This document shows, in pieces, positions 51,701-61,849 of a stretch of DNA of 64,000 nt (position 1 is the first letter of the stretch; each line of letters starts with the position of its first letter). The notes below the pieces were generated by a model. The model worked only from the letters and a program-made list of their open reading frames with translations, did no database searches and was not told where the DNA came from. The stretch comes from Desulfuromonadales bacterium (GTDB taxonomy: Bacteria > Desulfobacterota > Desulfuromonadia > Desulfuromonadales > BM103): positions 1 to 64,000 of the forward strand of contig JACZKE010000053.1 in NCBI GenBank assembly GCA_014860225.1. The letters run 5' to 3'. The position numbers were made by a program, and so were the translations under genes.

Positions 51701-52667
51701 TCCGCCCATCCAGCTCCTTGATCAGGACTCCGGGATCGAGCCCGTTACCGGTCAATTCGCCATTCATGTGGTAGGAATCGATCCAGGCGAGTTGCAGATC
51801 TCCGGCTAGGTCGCCGTTCAAATACCTGCCTTGCAGATTGTCGAAGCGGATGCCCTGCCAGGAGCCCCGAGCCTCGGCGGTCAGCCAGACGTTGTCATCA
51901 TCGTCTGCGACATTGCCGAAACGAACCGGCCCGGAGAAATCATTCCAGTCGCCATCAAGAGAGAGTTGTGCCGGGAAATCGATCGGTACAGCGATATCCT
52001 GGAACAGCTTGGGTTTAATCAGCGTGTCCGGGAGGTGGACATCTGCCGTCATTTGCAGATGAGGTTGCTGCAAGTCCCAATCGAACGCGCCGCTCAACTG
52101 GACAAAGGGAGAGAGGTAGCTGAATTCCGGAGCCTTGAGCTGCTTCCTTGACCAAAGATAACTCCCTGAAATTTCGTCGGCGATGACAACGCCACCGCCA
52201 TCTTTCTGCAGGGCGACTCCCTGAACCTGCAAGTGGTCGATCTGCACTGACAGCCAGACTGGCAGGAAGGCAAGATTGCTTACGGCAAACGGCGACCCGT
52301 TCACCTCGACCGCCCTGCCCTCCGCCTGGTCAGCATCAGCCAACGTCCGGACTACCAGTTGATCGACTTCCAGAGTACGGATAATCAGCTTTTGCTGCAG
52401 TAAACTGAAAGGCTCCCATTCCAACCGGAAGTGCTGGACGGTCAGCTCTCCATTTGGCCAGGCGACCACGCAGTCGCCGACAAGCAGCTCATCTGCCAGC
52501 CGGCCCTCCAACTGCCCGATCGTGATCTGCACGTCGGCTGCGTCAGCGATTGTTTCGATCAGCCATGAAGCTCCGGCCGTAGAGCGCAGCAGCCAACTGC
52601 CGAAACCGATCACGGTCAGGACGAGCAACACCAGCAGCACACAGATTGACAGAATCCAGCGTCTCAT
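48762..52667 (-). CDS. tamB: Translocation and assembly module subunit TamB
   Basis: 1301 residues. An N-terminal signal anchor (about 5-27) is followed by very long beta-rich AsmA/TamB repeats, and the C-terminal DUF490 domain includes NPRLNILATRDVGTVQAGVQVTGTAEAPVV and SEKWEVESTLGVESGVDLYYLIKFD. It spans the periplasm and moves lipids or autotransporters to the outer membrane together with TamA. It overlaps tamA by 4 bp (ATGA). Confidence 0.93.
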   Translation of the reverse strand: MRRWILSICVLLVLLVLTVIGFGSWLLRSTAGASWLIETIADAADVQITIGQLEGRLADELLVGDCVVAWPNGELTVQHFRLEWEPFSLLQQKLIIRTLEVDQLVVRTLADADQAEGRAVEVNGSPFAVSNLAFLPVWLSVQIDHLQVQGVALQKDGGGVVIADEISGSYLWSRKQLKAPEFSYLSPFVQLSGAFDWDLQQPHLQMTADVHLPDTLIKPKLFQDIAVPIDFPAQLSLDGDWNDFSGPVRFGNVADDDDNVWLTAEARGSWQGIRFDNLQGRYLNGDLAGDLQLAWIDSYHMNGELTGNGLDPGVLIKELDGRTRLDVSGDLLVPYDGRPLQASLGAVIYEGQLRGYAIAGQVAADWRDGGLHKINLDLTGESARVIARGKPSERLEMDLAVADLSPFYPDLAGKLTASGWLRWVDGYLTGEVQGSAAKIVWKETSFASLNFNARHLAQQAPLVLDLDGQNFQYGELLAEHLQLVMSGTLEQHDVQVMINGLGANLALQLAGQYRDKVWQAQLQALSGEVPELGTWNLEDPARITWQSGVINLEDFSVVSRRGERLALKITNWGRTTNAQLALSWHALSHDWLAYLRPSLKVSGQSSGDLLLEMAAQQPVSLKARLTADAELQNELSVVTIPALSAEAVWLKDGLDLNVAADSDTGEHFELAAHSSESLSWQWPPEQLSLDMRWQGVNLERISRIREELEVQGFSDGHAQLEIRGGKLLHVNSTVSADGLMQQKNQPVGFRSLLADLNWDGRGFHCTAHVEGVHKGILDLNLTSTDTPRFAWPDSGQIDLNIDNFKLESLNPVLPDKVTLVGAIHGKSGGYWQDDGQIFMDGQLKFADSSLTLQNPGGQIDIQVPQADVEWQWQGDQLIGSLAVQLAREGQLHGSWQLPLPARWPISFVEDGALQASLQGQLHATGMLAALAPGLIQDLHGQIKGDLQVTGSWQDPVFSGDLALLEAGAYVPMTGITIEDFEIRTVLQGTQLKIEEFSLRSGPGTLIGSGVIDFERWQLQRYRLTVEGERLQVYNFPELQVLCSPELTLTGDLEKLRLEGSLLIPEMSLLEAETSPEVLPSNDVVIAGEDQDRRKALPIDADIQVAVELGERVWIRTVGVSTRLQGGGMITLNDQNQVVVFGEITLAKGVYKAYGANLDIKQGVLTYAGRQVSNPRLNILATRDVGTVQAGVQVTGTAEAPVVTLYSQPAMPERDILGYIFMGRPMREGQEGEDALMIGAGALLPGYGGTFSDLGISEIDIQGLFSGTGGVTLRKRLSEKWEVESTLGVESGVDLYYLIKFD

Positions 52668-54436
52668 ATGTCAAACCCGACGCTCAGATGGAGACGCAGG
52701 CCGAACCCGCCCTCGCTGACGCGGTTGGCCAGGTCGATCTTTATCGGTCCGATCGGCGTGTAGCGACGTACGCCGATACCGGCACCGCTGACAAACGTCA
52801 TCGTTTCACTCGCATTGAAGGCACTGCCGATGTCGTAGAAGACCGCCAGCCCCCAGTTGTTGTTGAGAGCGTACTCGCCTTCGATACTGCCGACCAGCAT
52901 GGAGTCGCCGCCGACCACATCGTTGTTTTCGTCACGCGGCCCCTGCGATTTATAGGCGTAACCGCGCACACTGCTGTCGCCGCCGACGAAGAAACGCAGG
53001 GAGGGAGGAATCTCACTGATTTCTTTATCTTTAATCGTGGTTGCAGCCTCCACCCGGCTGTGCAAGGTGAAGCGGCGGCCGAGCGGCCACATAAAACTCC
53101 CTCCCCCGAGAGCCTGGCCGAGCGTGACATCGGAAAAGGGCCCATCGTAGCTGCCGCGCAGTTCGAAACGCAGCTGATACCCGGTCTTCGGGTTGATCAG
53201 GTCATCGTAGGAGCGCTGGTAGTAGCGTAGGCCTGGAATCATCAGGCGAGAGAGATTATCATCCGTACCGACCTCGCTGTCCTCCCGGGAATAGCGCAGG
53301 TAAACTGATCCGGTTTTACCGCTGCCAAGTCCGAAAGTCTGCTCCAGTTCGGTATAGATGATCTGGGTTTTGTAGGTATCAAGGTCCTCCTGACTGGCCC
53401 CGATTGAGGCAACCAGGTTGTTGTCGGAGCTGCCCGCCTGGGGGATGGAGTAGCTGGTTTCCAGGGACTGGGCCTTCTCGGCCAGAGACAGATCGAAGGT
53501 GTAAAGGTCCGGGCGATCAAAGGCCTGGGTGTTCTGGTAGTTAAGTGAGAGTCGGGCCCCGGTGTTGGTTCCGTAACCGATGCCCGGCCGCAAACGCTGC
53601 TGCGGACCTGGAACCAGCTTGATGTTGACCGGAACCCTGTTCTCCTCGACCAAGTCCATGCGCGGCACCATCAGGACTTCGTCAAAGCGGTTCGCCTGGT
53701 AGAAGTTGATGCGGGTCTGGTGTAACTCGCGATGAGAAAAAACGTCGCCTTCGGCAAAAGTAATGAACCTGCGCAGGAAGGTTTCGTCAAAACGGTCGGT
53801 CCCGCCTTCGAACTCAGCGGGTCCGAACCGGTAGAGTGCTCCGGTATCCAGCACCAGTTCGATATCCGCCGCATCCTCTGTCGGGTAGACAGTGATCCGG
53901 TGAGTTGTGTATGAGGCCTTCAGGTAACCCAGGTCGATCGCTTTGAGCTGCAGTGTCTTCTTGCCTGCTTCATAGAGTTCATGGTGCAGCACATCTCCCT
54001 GTTTGAGGGGAAAGCTGCGGCGCTCAGCTTTCAGTTCTGCCTCGTCGGCACCCGTACCGACCAACCGCAAGGTCAGCTGCCGTACCCTGGCCGGAACCCC
54101 GGGGTTGATCTGAACGTCGATTCGATAGAGATCGGCTGTCTCCTGCAGATCGGTCGTGATCTCGCTGCGGTAATAACCGAAAGGCTGCAGGGCCTTCTCG
54201 ACCTGGCTGGGAATCTTGTCGACAAAGCGCAGCAGCCAGCGCTGGTCAACCTTTCCGTCGCGCACGATGCCCGGAGGCAGTGCGAGCGCAGCTTCTACAT
54301 TCTGCTTTTCCTGCCCGGTCACACCTGAGACATTAACTGCGACATCCGAAGGCAAGGCAAACACCGATGTCGGCAAAGACATTGCCAGCACGCAGAAAAA
54401 AATGCAGCACTTTACTCTGAGGAAGAGCAGAGACAT
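52664..54436 (-). CDS. tamA: Translocation and assembly module subunit TamA (Omp85 family)
   Basis: 590 residues from MSLLFLRVKCCIFF, which gives a normal signal peptide; a TTG start 10 codons upstream is possible. Three POTRA domains (about 30-265) are followed by a 16-strand Omp85 barrel with the VRGY motif (SSVRGYAYKSQGP) and the C-terminal GFGLRLHLSVGFDI. Outer-membrane partner of TamB. Confidence 0.93.
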   Translation of the reverse strand: MSLLFLRVKCCIFFCVLAMSLPTSVFALPSDVAVNVSGVTGQEKQNVEAALALPPGIVRDGKVDQRWLLRFVDKIPSQVEKALQPFGYYRSEITTDLQETADLYRIDVQINPGVPARVRQLTLRLVGTGADEAELKAERRSFPLKQGDVLHHELYEAGKKTLQLKAIDLGYLKASYTTHRITVYPTEDAADIELVLDTGALYRFGPAEFEGGTDRFDETFLRRFITFAEGDVFSHRELHQTRINFYQANRFDEVLMVPRMDLVEENRVPVNIKLVPGPQQRLRPGIGYGTNTGARLSLNYQNTQAFDRPDLYTFDLSLAEKAQSLETSYSIPQAGSSDNNLVASIGASQEDLDTYKTQIIYTELEQTFGLGSGKTGSVYLRYSREDSEVGTDDNLSRLMIPGLRYYQRSYDDLINPKTGYQLRFELRGSYDGPFSDVTLGQALGGGSFMWPLGRRFTLHSRVEAATTIKDKEISEIPPSLRFFVGGDSSVRGYAYKSQGPRDENNDVVGGDSMLVGSIEGEYALNNNWGLAVFYDIGSAFNASETMTFVSGAGIGVRRYTPIGPIKIDLANRVSEGGFGLRLHLSVGFDI

Positions 54437-54466
54437 CGACCTGGCAGCTCCGAATATTCGTATCAA

Positions 54467-54752
54467 GTTTATATAATCCCTAAAGCTTTCTTAAACGCCG
54501 TTGCGTGACATTACTCTCATCGCAACAGTACCCTGTCATTCTAGCGAGGTTCGTCTGAATGCCAAGCAGAACCAGCCATGAACACAAGAAAAACCGGTCA
54601 AATAGTGTCCATGCATGAATTGTAAAATTCCACTGGAGCAAGTTTGCATATAAACATTTTATCTTATACTAAATTCAAAATCCCACGACCAGAGAAATGG
54701 CGGATAATTGCATCGACTGGCCCCGACTGGGGACTGCCCTTTCAGGTTTAAG
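54467..54752. other. Intergenic, no gene seen
   Basis: AT-rich region upstream of tamA. Short frames only; no terminator or promoter that I can defend. Confidence 0.5.
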
Positions 54753-54963
54753 GGTGTAAAACTCGTAGTCATCCACCAACGTTTCATGGCCGTTAAGATA
54801 GGCCGCAGCGTTAACAATTGCGGCCCAATGTCTTTTGCAGTGTCGCCCTTAACCTCCATAAATCTCTGAGCAAGAAATGCCCTCCGCAGGAGATAGCCGA
54901 TTTTTGCTTACTTTTTGGCGGCTTGCAAAAAGTAAGGCGTCTGGCGGGACGCGACCCGCCGGT
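54753..54963. repeat. Direct repeat copy 1 (211 bp)
   Basis: Begins GGTGTAAAACTCGTAGTCAT and ends GCGACCCGCCGGT. Matches 55300-55510 with few differences and no net indel; spacing 547 bp. Contains the stem CTTACTTTTTG/CAAAAAGTAAG (54907-54936). Confidence 0.85.
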
Positions 54964-55115
54964 GTTAAGATTTGGATTCTTATATGATTTCAGTGTTTTA
55001 CAGAAAAAATTAGAACCGCAGGCGCTGCGCCCTGCACCCGCCTCACTTTCTTTTTATCCCGCCGAAAAGAAAGTAAGCAAAGAAAACGGCGGCCATGGCA
55101 TGGAGCATTTCTTGC
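54870..55115. mobile_element. MITE-like inverted-repeat element without genes
   Basis: Outer ends GCAAGAAATGC (54870-54880) and GCATTTCTTGC (55105-55115) are exact inverses. Behind them lie related segments with GCTTACTTTTT on one arm and AAAGTAAGC on the other. An inner stem ACTTTCTTTT/AAAAGAAAGT is at 55045-55074. No transposase. The copy at 55415-55510 has only the left arm. Confidence 0.6.
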
Positions 55116-55187
55116 GCGAAGTTTTCTGTGGTGTGAACTATCAGAGTTCCCGGGAACAACAGAGTGCTGTTCTGTAACGAAAAAAGG

Positions 55188-55210
55188 GGGCCTGTGTTAT
55201 CGGCCCCCGC
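55188..55210. terminator. GC-rich hairpin in the gap before pntAA
   Basis: GGGGGCC and GGCCCCC pair around a 9-nt loop, with a run of A just before. It could terminate leftward transcripts. No gene ends here. Confidence 0.4.
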
Positions 55211-55299
55211 GTTAATAAATGGTTCTGCCGATGAATTGCCGCATCGCTGTTGTTTCTTGCGCTGGTTTACAGTAACAATCCCCGGATGGAGTGTGTGAA

Positions 55300-55510
55300 G
55301 GTGTAAAACTCGTAGTCATCCACCAAAGCCTCATGGCCGTTAAGATAGGCCGCAGCGTTAACAGCTGCAACCAATTGTCGTGTGCAGTGTCGCCCTTAAC
55401 CTCCAGAAATCTCTGAGCAAGAAATGCCCTCCGCAGGAGATAGCCGATTTTTGCTTACTTTTTGGCGGCTTGCAAAAAGTAAGGCGTCTGGCGGGACGCG
55501 ACCCGCCGGT
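55300..55510. repeat. Direct repeat copy 2 (211 bp)
   Basis: Second copy of 54753-54963. Lies about 200 bp before pntAA. Small frames within it are by-products of the repeat. Confidence 0.85.
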
Positions 55511-55712
55511 TTTGCTTGAGGTAAGATCACTAAAATCTGCGCATTTTTTGTGGATTGTGTAGACCTGGCCCTTAAGTCCAGCCCCCGACCTTATCGCAGT
55601 CAGTTTACGTATTATTTCTGCAATACGGTAGAATATAAAAACATCGAGAAACTTCAGTGACATCAAAGCTCGCCCTCGACTAAAATCATGCCCGGAAACG
55701 GAGCAACGCAGT

Positions 55713-56849
55713 ATGACGTTAATCGCTATTCCAAACGAGACAAGCACGAGGGATAAACGTACTGCAATAACCCCGGAAAACGCCGACAAGCTGATACGCT
55801 CCGGTGCCGAGGTTTTGGTAGAGGCTGGACTCGGCTCCGGATGCGGCTTTGTCGATGAGCAGTACCGAGAAGCCGGCGCCAGAGTGACCGATAAGCTTCA
55901 GACCCTGCTCGCTGAGGCCGATATTGTCCTGCGCGTGCATAAACCGACCGTCGATGAAATCGCGCAACTTAAGCGGGGCGCCATCCATATCAGTTATCTC
56001 GACCCGTTCAATGAACGGGCGCTGGTCGAGGCCCTCAAGGATCGGCAGATTACCGCGATCAGCATGGAGATGATTCCCCGGACAACACGTGCGCAGAAAA
56101 TGGACGCTTTGAGCTCCCAGGCCAGTCTGGCCGGATATGTTATGGTGATGCAGGCGGCCAACCGTCTGAACCGCATCCTGCCGATGATGATGACCCCGTC
56201 CGGCACGATCAAGCCGGCCAGGGTGTTCATAATCGGCGCCGGGGTCGCCGGCCTGCAGGCAATTGCCACTGCCAGGCGTCTCGGCGCGCGGGTGACCGCT
56301 TTTGACACGCGTGCAGTCGTAGCGGAGCAGGTGGAGTCACTGGGGGCGAGCTTCCTGAAGATCGACCTGGGTGAAACCAGCCAGACCAGCGACGGCTATG
56401 CCCTGCAGTTGACACCGGAGCAGTTGGCCAGACAGCAGCAGGGGCAGGCTGACGAAATCGCCAGATCCGATATCGTCGTCACCACGGCCCAGGTGTTCGG
56501 ACGCAAGCCGCCGCGGCTGGTGACCCGTGACATGATCCGACGCATGCTGCAGGGGAGCGTGGTCGTCGACATGGCCGCAGAGAGCGGTGGCAATGTTGAA
56601 GGCTCGGTGGCCGGCGAGGTGGTTGAAGTCGATGATGTGATCATCGTCGGCAGCGGCAACTGGTCAGGTCAGGTGAGTCGTGATGCCAGCAACATGTACT
56701 CCAACAACCTCTTCAACCTGGTCAACGAGTACTGGAACGCTGAGCAGAAGACCTTTGAACTCGACCTGGACGACGATATCCTGTGCGGCTGCGTGATCAC
56801 CCATGCCGGCGAAATCGTCAACGAATCCATCCGTAAACAATATGCATAA
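55713..56849 (+). CDS. pntAA: NAD(P) transhydrogenase subunit alpha, part 1
   Basis: 378 residues, the soluble NAD(H)-binding domain I of proton-translocating transhydrogenase. MTLIAIPNETSTRDKRTAITPENADKL and the Rossmann motif VFIIGAGVAGLQAIATARRLGA (about 171) are diagnostic. The alpha subunit is split from its membrane part, as in many non-enteric bacteria. First gene of the pnt operon. Confidence 0.95.
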   Translation: MTLIAIPNETSTRDKRTAITPENADKLIRSGAEVLVEAGLGSGCGFVDEQYREAGARVTDKLQTLLAEADIVLRVHKPTVDEIAQLKRGAIHISYLDPFNERALVEALKDRQITAISMEMIPRTTRAQKMDALSSQASLAGYVMVMQAANRLNRILPMMMTPSGTIKPARVFIIGAGVAGLQAIATARRLGARVTAFDTRAVVAEQVESLGASFLKIDLGETSQTSDGYALQLTPEQLARQQQGQADEIARSDIVVTTAQVFGRKPPRLVTRDMIRRMLQGSVVVDMAAESGGNVEGSVAGEVVEVDDVIIVGSGNWSGQVSRDASNMYSNNLFNLVNEYWNAEQKTFELDLDDDILCGCVITHAGEIVNESIRKQYA

Positions 56850-56858
56850 GGAGAGCAT

Positions 56859-57142
56859 ATGGAGCTGGTCTACCTGTCTTTTATCCTGATCCTGGCCATC
56901 TTCCTCGGTTTTGAACTGATTCAGAAAGTGCCGGCCACCCTGCATACCCCGCTGATGTCAGGTGCCAATGCCATCTCCGGTATCACCCTGGTGGGAGCGC
57001 TGGTGGGTGCCGGCAGCGAAGGTACGACACTGACCGTGATACTCGGCACTGCTGCCGTAGCTTTCGCAACCATCAATGTTGTGGGGGGTTACCTGGTCAC
57101 CGACCGGATGCTGGCGATGTTCAAGAAAAGAGTGAGCAAATA

Positions 57143-57143
<1 letters not shown>
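56859..57143 (+). CDS. pntAB: NAD(P) transhydrogenase subunit alpha, part 2 (membrane)
   Basis: 94 residues, three transmembrane helices; TPLMSGANAISGITLVGALVGAG is the conserved membrane segment of the alpha chain. AGGAG lies before the ATG. Starts 9 bp after pntAA and shares one base with pntB. Confidence 0.95.
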
Positions 57144-58507
<1,364 letters not shown>

Positions 58508-58560
58508 CTGCACTGCTTTGGCTTTTCATGATTGTATGGGCTGTGCAGGATTAAGTGAGG

Positions 58561-59217
58561 TTACAAGAGCTCGATTAAATCCTTAGCCTGGGAGCCGCTG
58601 CTGTGCTTGATCAGTATGCGCAGCAGCTTGTCCAGTTTCTCCTCGAGCTGCTTGACGACCAATTCAAGCGGTTGCCACTCTTCGTCAGTGGCTTCAGAGG
58701 CCGCACGGTGGGGAAAGGGAGGCAGGGGAGCCGAGGGTTCAAGCCTGGCTCGTCGACTGGCAGTCGCTCCATATTGCAGATCAATTGCCTTAAGGATCAG
58801 TTCAGCTGAAGCCATCGTCGGCTTGATCCAGCATTCGGTGAGAAACTGCAAGGTGTCAATTACATATAGATTTGTGGGATCGGGCATAGCGACCACCAGG
58901 TGCATGATCCCTCTGATTTCGACGCGATCGACCGGAATGACGCAAAACTCGATAGCCTTGGATTCAGGAATATAATCAAGCACGTCTGCGGGAATTCTGC
59001 GAGTGACAAGATCAACCTCGGGCAAGTCGAACTGCCTGGCGATGAAGCTGTGGAGATCCTCATCAGTAATATAACCCAGCTTGACAAGCGATTCACCCAC
59101 CCGCCCGCCCCAATGACGCTTGTAGGAGAGCGCCGAGTTCATCTGAAAGCCATTGATCAAGCCAGCTTTAATCAGAAGTTCTCCAAGTTTCGGGTTCTTG
59201 TTCAGAGCGCCCTCCAT
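58561..59217 (-). CDS. Stand-alone MshEN (GspE N-terminal) domain protein
   Basis: 218 residues from ATG 59217; a TTG start 3 codons upstream is an alternative and neither has a strong ribosome site. Residues about 8-150 form the GspE/PilB N-terminal domain with two tandem RxGxxL-type motifs, KLGELLIKAGLINGFQMNSAL and RVGESLVKLGYITDEDL, the c-di-GMP-binding pattern of MshE-type domains. No ATPase domain follows; the C-terminus is a coiled coil. It may be a c-di-GMP receptor or adaptor. Confidence 0.82.
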   Translation of the reverse strand: MEGALNKNPKLGELLIKAGLINGFQMNSALSYKRHWGGRVGESLVKLGYITDEDLHSFIARQFDLPEVDLVTRRIPADVLDYIPESKAIEFCVIPVDRVEIRGIMHLVVAMPDPTNLYVIDTLQFLTECWIKPTMASAELILKAIDLQYGATASRRARLEPSAPLPPFPHRAASEATDEEWQPLELVVKQLEEKLDKLLRILIKHSSGSQAKDLIELL

Positions 59218-59226
59218 AAAAGCCAA

Positions 59227-59543
59227 CGCCGATTTTCGGTGGCTTCAAACCGATGACATTTAACTTTCTGCGGCTTCTGTGCCGCCCGGGAGCATGTCGA
59301 TAGGCTCCTGACCAATGATATTTATATCACGCAACGGTTTCTGTACAAGACATAAAAAAACGGACCGATAACTCAAAAAAAGGTTATATGTGAGAAAGGT
59401 TTTCTTTGAGTCTTTCATTACTTTTTGCGTCTTATATGTAGATTGTCCATACAAAAGGAGAGATTAGAAGAAAATCTTTACCTGACTGACTTTATGAGTT
59501 AGATTGTCGATGTCAATTTGATGTTTTCGAGATGGGGGTGAAA
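59227..59543. other. Intergenic, no gene seen
   Basis: Divergent region between the MshEN gene and the GGDEF gene leader. AT-rich with poly-A/T tracts. No specific promoter can be assigned with confidence. Confidence 0.5.
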
Positions 59544-59609
59544 ATGATCAACAGACAACAAAGACAATTTCTCACAAGCTACAAACCGCTGTCGTCAGTA
59601 ATACACTGA
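59544..59609 (+). CDS. Possible 21-residue leader peptide
   Basis: GGGGGTG precedes the ATG at 59544. The peptide MINRQQRQFLTSYKPLSSVIH ends at a TGA inside the terminator loop region. Ribosome position could therefore decide whether the terminator at 59583-59623 forms. Gln-rich start; no match known. Speculative but with a good ribosome site. Confidence 0.4.
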   Translation: MINRQQRQFLTSYKPLSSVIH

Positions 59610-59623
59610 CCAGCGGTTTTTTT
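59583..59623 (+). terminator. Intrinsic terminator 50 bp before the GGDEF gene
   Basis: Outer stem AAACCGCTG (59583-59591) with CAGCGGTTT (59611-59619), inner stem CAGT/ACTG, then seven T. It lies upstream of a gene on the same strand, so it is an attenuator or ends an independent short RNA. Confidence 0.75.
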
Positions 59624-59670
59624 ATATCAACGTCTCCGGTTTTGAAGTCCCGAATGCAGAGAAGATATCT

Positions 59671-61080
59671 ATGAACCCGAACAAAAAAATACTTATTATT
59701 GACGACGAGTTTTTTTTCAGGAAGATCCTGACAGACGCCCTCAGTAACGGTTACGATATCATTGAAGGTGAAAACGGCGACGAAGCCATCTCACTTGCCC
59801 TGGCACATAAACCCAACCTGATCATCATGGATGTAGAGATGCCGGTCAAAAGTGGGATTGAAGCCTGCAAGGTTCTGAAGAGCATAGCTGAAACAAGCCA
59901 TATTCCAGTGATCCTGTTCACTTCGCGTTCAAAAAAAGAGGATCTTATCCTCGGTTTAAAGGCTGGTGCTGATGATTACATCACCAAACCTATCAACCTT
60001 TCTGAAGTCCTTGCAAGGGTGGATGCACATCTCAGGACAAGAGATTACTACACCGAACTGGAGCATAAGGACCTGCTTTTCCTGCTGGAGCTTTCGGAAA
60101 ACATTTCTGCCTTACGAAGTCCCATGGCGATACTTCGACTGATTGTTGACAGGATGAACGATATTGTCGATGTCTCGCGATGTTCTATTGTCAGCATCAA
60201 TGACAGTGGAGAAGCGTTCGTCAAGGCAAGCAGTGACTTAAAAATGAATGACGAAATAAAACTGGAATTATTCAAATACCCGGAAATCCGCAAATCCTTT
60301 GAATCCAAACAGACCGTGATCGTAAATGACATAAAAACCGACCCGCTAATGAATTCAGTCCGGGAGTACATCCAGGATCTCGACTATAATTCCATCGTTG
60401 TCATTCCGATCATTAAAAAAGAGAGCGTCATAGGGACATTTTTCTTAAGGACTGCCTCCCCGTATAAAAACGGTATTACCGTAAGAATTCAAAAGTTGTG
60501 CCAATTGGTAGCGAATATCTCAGCGAATGCTTTGGAAAATGCCATCCTCTTTGAGTCCATGAAAACAGCTCAAGAATATTTCGAAGATATGTCCATTCGT
60601 GATGGCCTGACAAAGCTCTACAACCATCGTCATTTTTATAACCGGCTGGAAGAGGAATTCAGCAGGGCCAACCGTTATAATTCACCACTATCTCTCATTT
60701 TTTTCGACATAGATGACTTTAAACGCGTGAACGACATTTATGGTCACACCAAGGGAGATAAAGTACTGAAGCAAATCGGACAACTCTTGAAGAGCGTCGC
60801 CAGGGAGAGCGATATTGCCGCGCGCTATGGGGGGGAAGAATTTGCCCTTCTCCTCCCGAATACCAATGCTGCAGGAGCTCTTGATGTGACAAACCGGTTA
60901 TCCGCGATCATCCGCGAGCACAAATTTGAAAAAATGAATGGCGAACAGATCACCATCAGCGCCGGGACCGCCACTCTGCTTGGAAAAAACATTGAGTCAT
61001 ATGAGCAACTTGTACGACTTGCCGACGATGCGATGTACAAAGCCAAGAAGCACGGCAAAGATTGCATTACCCAGGCCTGA
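59671..61080 (+). CDS. Response regulator with GAF and GGDEF domains (diguanylate cyclase)
   Basis: 469 residues. Receiver (about 5-125) with D54 in LIIMDVEMPV; GAF domain (about 145-300); GGDEF domain (about 310-468) with an intact active site GGEEF (about 388-392) and the inhibitory I-site RESD five residues before it. It should make c-di-GMP under phosphorylation control and be product-inhibited. No kinase gene is adjacent. Confidence 0.93.
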   Translation: MNPNKKILIIDDEFFFRKILTDALSNGYDIIEGENGDEAISLALAHKPNLIIMDVEMPVKSGIEACKVLKSIAETSHIPVILFTSRSKKEDLILGLKAGADDYITKPINLSEVLARVDAHLRTRDYYTELEHKDLLFLLELSENISALRSPMAILRLIVDRMNDIVDVSRCSIVSINDSGEAFVKASSDLKMNDEIKLELFKYPEIRKSFESKQTVIVNDIKTDPLMNSVREYIQDLDYNSIVVIPIIKKESVIGTFFLRTASPYKNGITVRIQKLCQLVANISANALENAILFESMKTAQEYFEDMSIRDGLTKLYNHRHFYNRLEEEFSRANRYNSPLSLIFFDIDDFKRVNDIYGHTKGDKVLKQIGQLLKSVARESDIAARYGGEEFALLLPNTNAAGALDVTNRLSAIIREHKFEKMNGEQITISAGTATLLGKNIESYEQLVRLADDAMYKAKKHGKDCITQA

Positions 61081-61174
61081 GATCAGGATCTTCACTTCTT
61101 GTCCCGTCTGATCAACTGAAGATGATGTTTTCTGAATAAACATTCAAACTGAATTCAGCAAAAGAGAGACGAAT

Positions 61175-61828
61175 ATGCTGCAGATGGACTGCCCGAATTG
61201 CAAAGGGGTTATTAAATCTCATTTTCTTGTTGATCTGTCGACTATCGAGTGCGACCAATGCAAACAAAACGTTCCGGTTGATAATGTCTTCATCACAACC
61301 AATTATTTCACCATACACCGGGACGACCTGGTGAATCGGACTTTTCGTTTCCAGAAGCTCCTGAGAGAAGTTGAAAAGGAGCTGCTTTTGATGGCCGAAA
61401 ACAAAGAGGTGTCTATCAAAAGCCGGGAAAGTCTGGATCAGTTCTATTCATCCCTTCAGGAGTTGTTAGACGGGGCAAGAGACAGCTACCGGCTGGAGCT
61501 TTGCTGTGATCTGTTTGTAGAAATACACGATAAAGACAGAATAATTAATGGGAAACTGGTGAACTTGAGTACCAAAGGCGGCTCGATTGAATTTGAGGCG
61601 ATTGATAAAGTTCCCCGGAAAAGATCTGAGCTTAAAATTGAATTTTCATTCCCCGGGTCTTCAGAACGTTTGTGCATTAATGCCAAGGTTGTCTGGACGA
61701 AGGAAAAGAAAAAGGATGGTGGGACTCACTTCGCGATTATAGGCTTAACTTTTACCGGTATAGATGAGACGACCCGTAGCTGCATATGGAATTATCTTCT
61801 TGATCATACACCGGCTCCAGTTCAGTGA
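61175..61828 (+). CDS. Zinc-ribbon and PilZ-like protein
   Basis: 217 residues. N-terminal zinc ribbon CPNC...CDQC (about residues 6-32), a helical linker, and a PilZ-like barrel (about 105-210) with NLSTKGGSIEF in place of DxSxxG. The RxxxR c-di-GMP motif is incomplete: only one Arg is seen in YRLELCCDLFV. It may bind c-di-GMP weakly or not. Lies 94 bp after the diguanylate cyclase. Confidence 0.78.
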   Translation: MLQMDCPNCKGVIKSHFLVDLSTIECDQCKQNVPVDNVFITTNYFTIHRDDLVNRTFRFQKLLREVEKELLLMAENKEVSIKSRESLDQFYSSLQELLDGARDSYRLELCCDLFVEIHDKDRIINGKLVNLSTKGGSIEFEAIDKVPRKRSELKIEFSFPGSSERLCINAKVVWTKEKKKDGGTHFAIIGLTFTGIDETTRSCIWNYLLDHTPAPVQ

Positions 61829-61849
61829 ATGTCCGGCTGATGTCTGGCA

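Noticed and set aside
54818-55789. Small frames in both directions in the repeat region
   Set aside because: They repeat with the 211-bp duplication and inverted element and have no ribosome sites, so they are by-products of the repeats.
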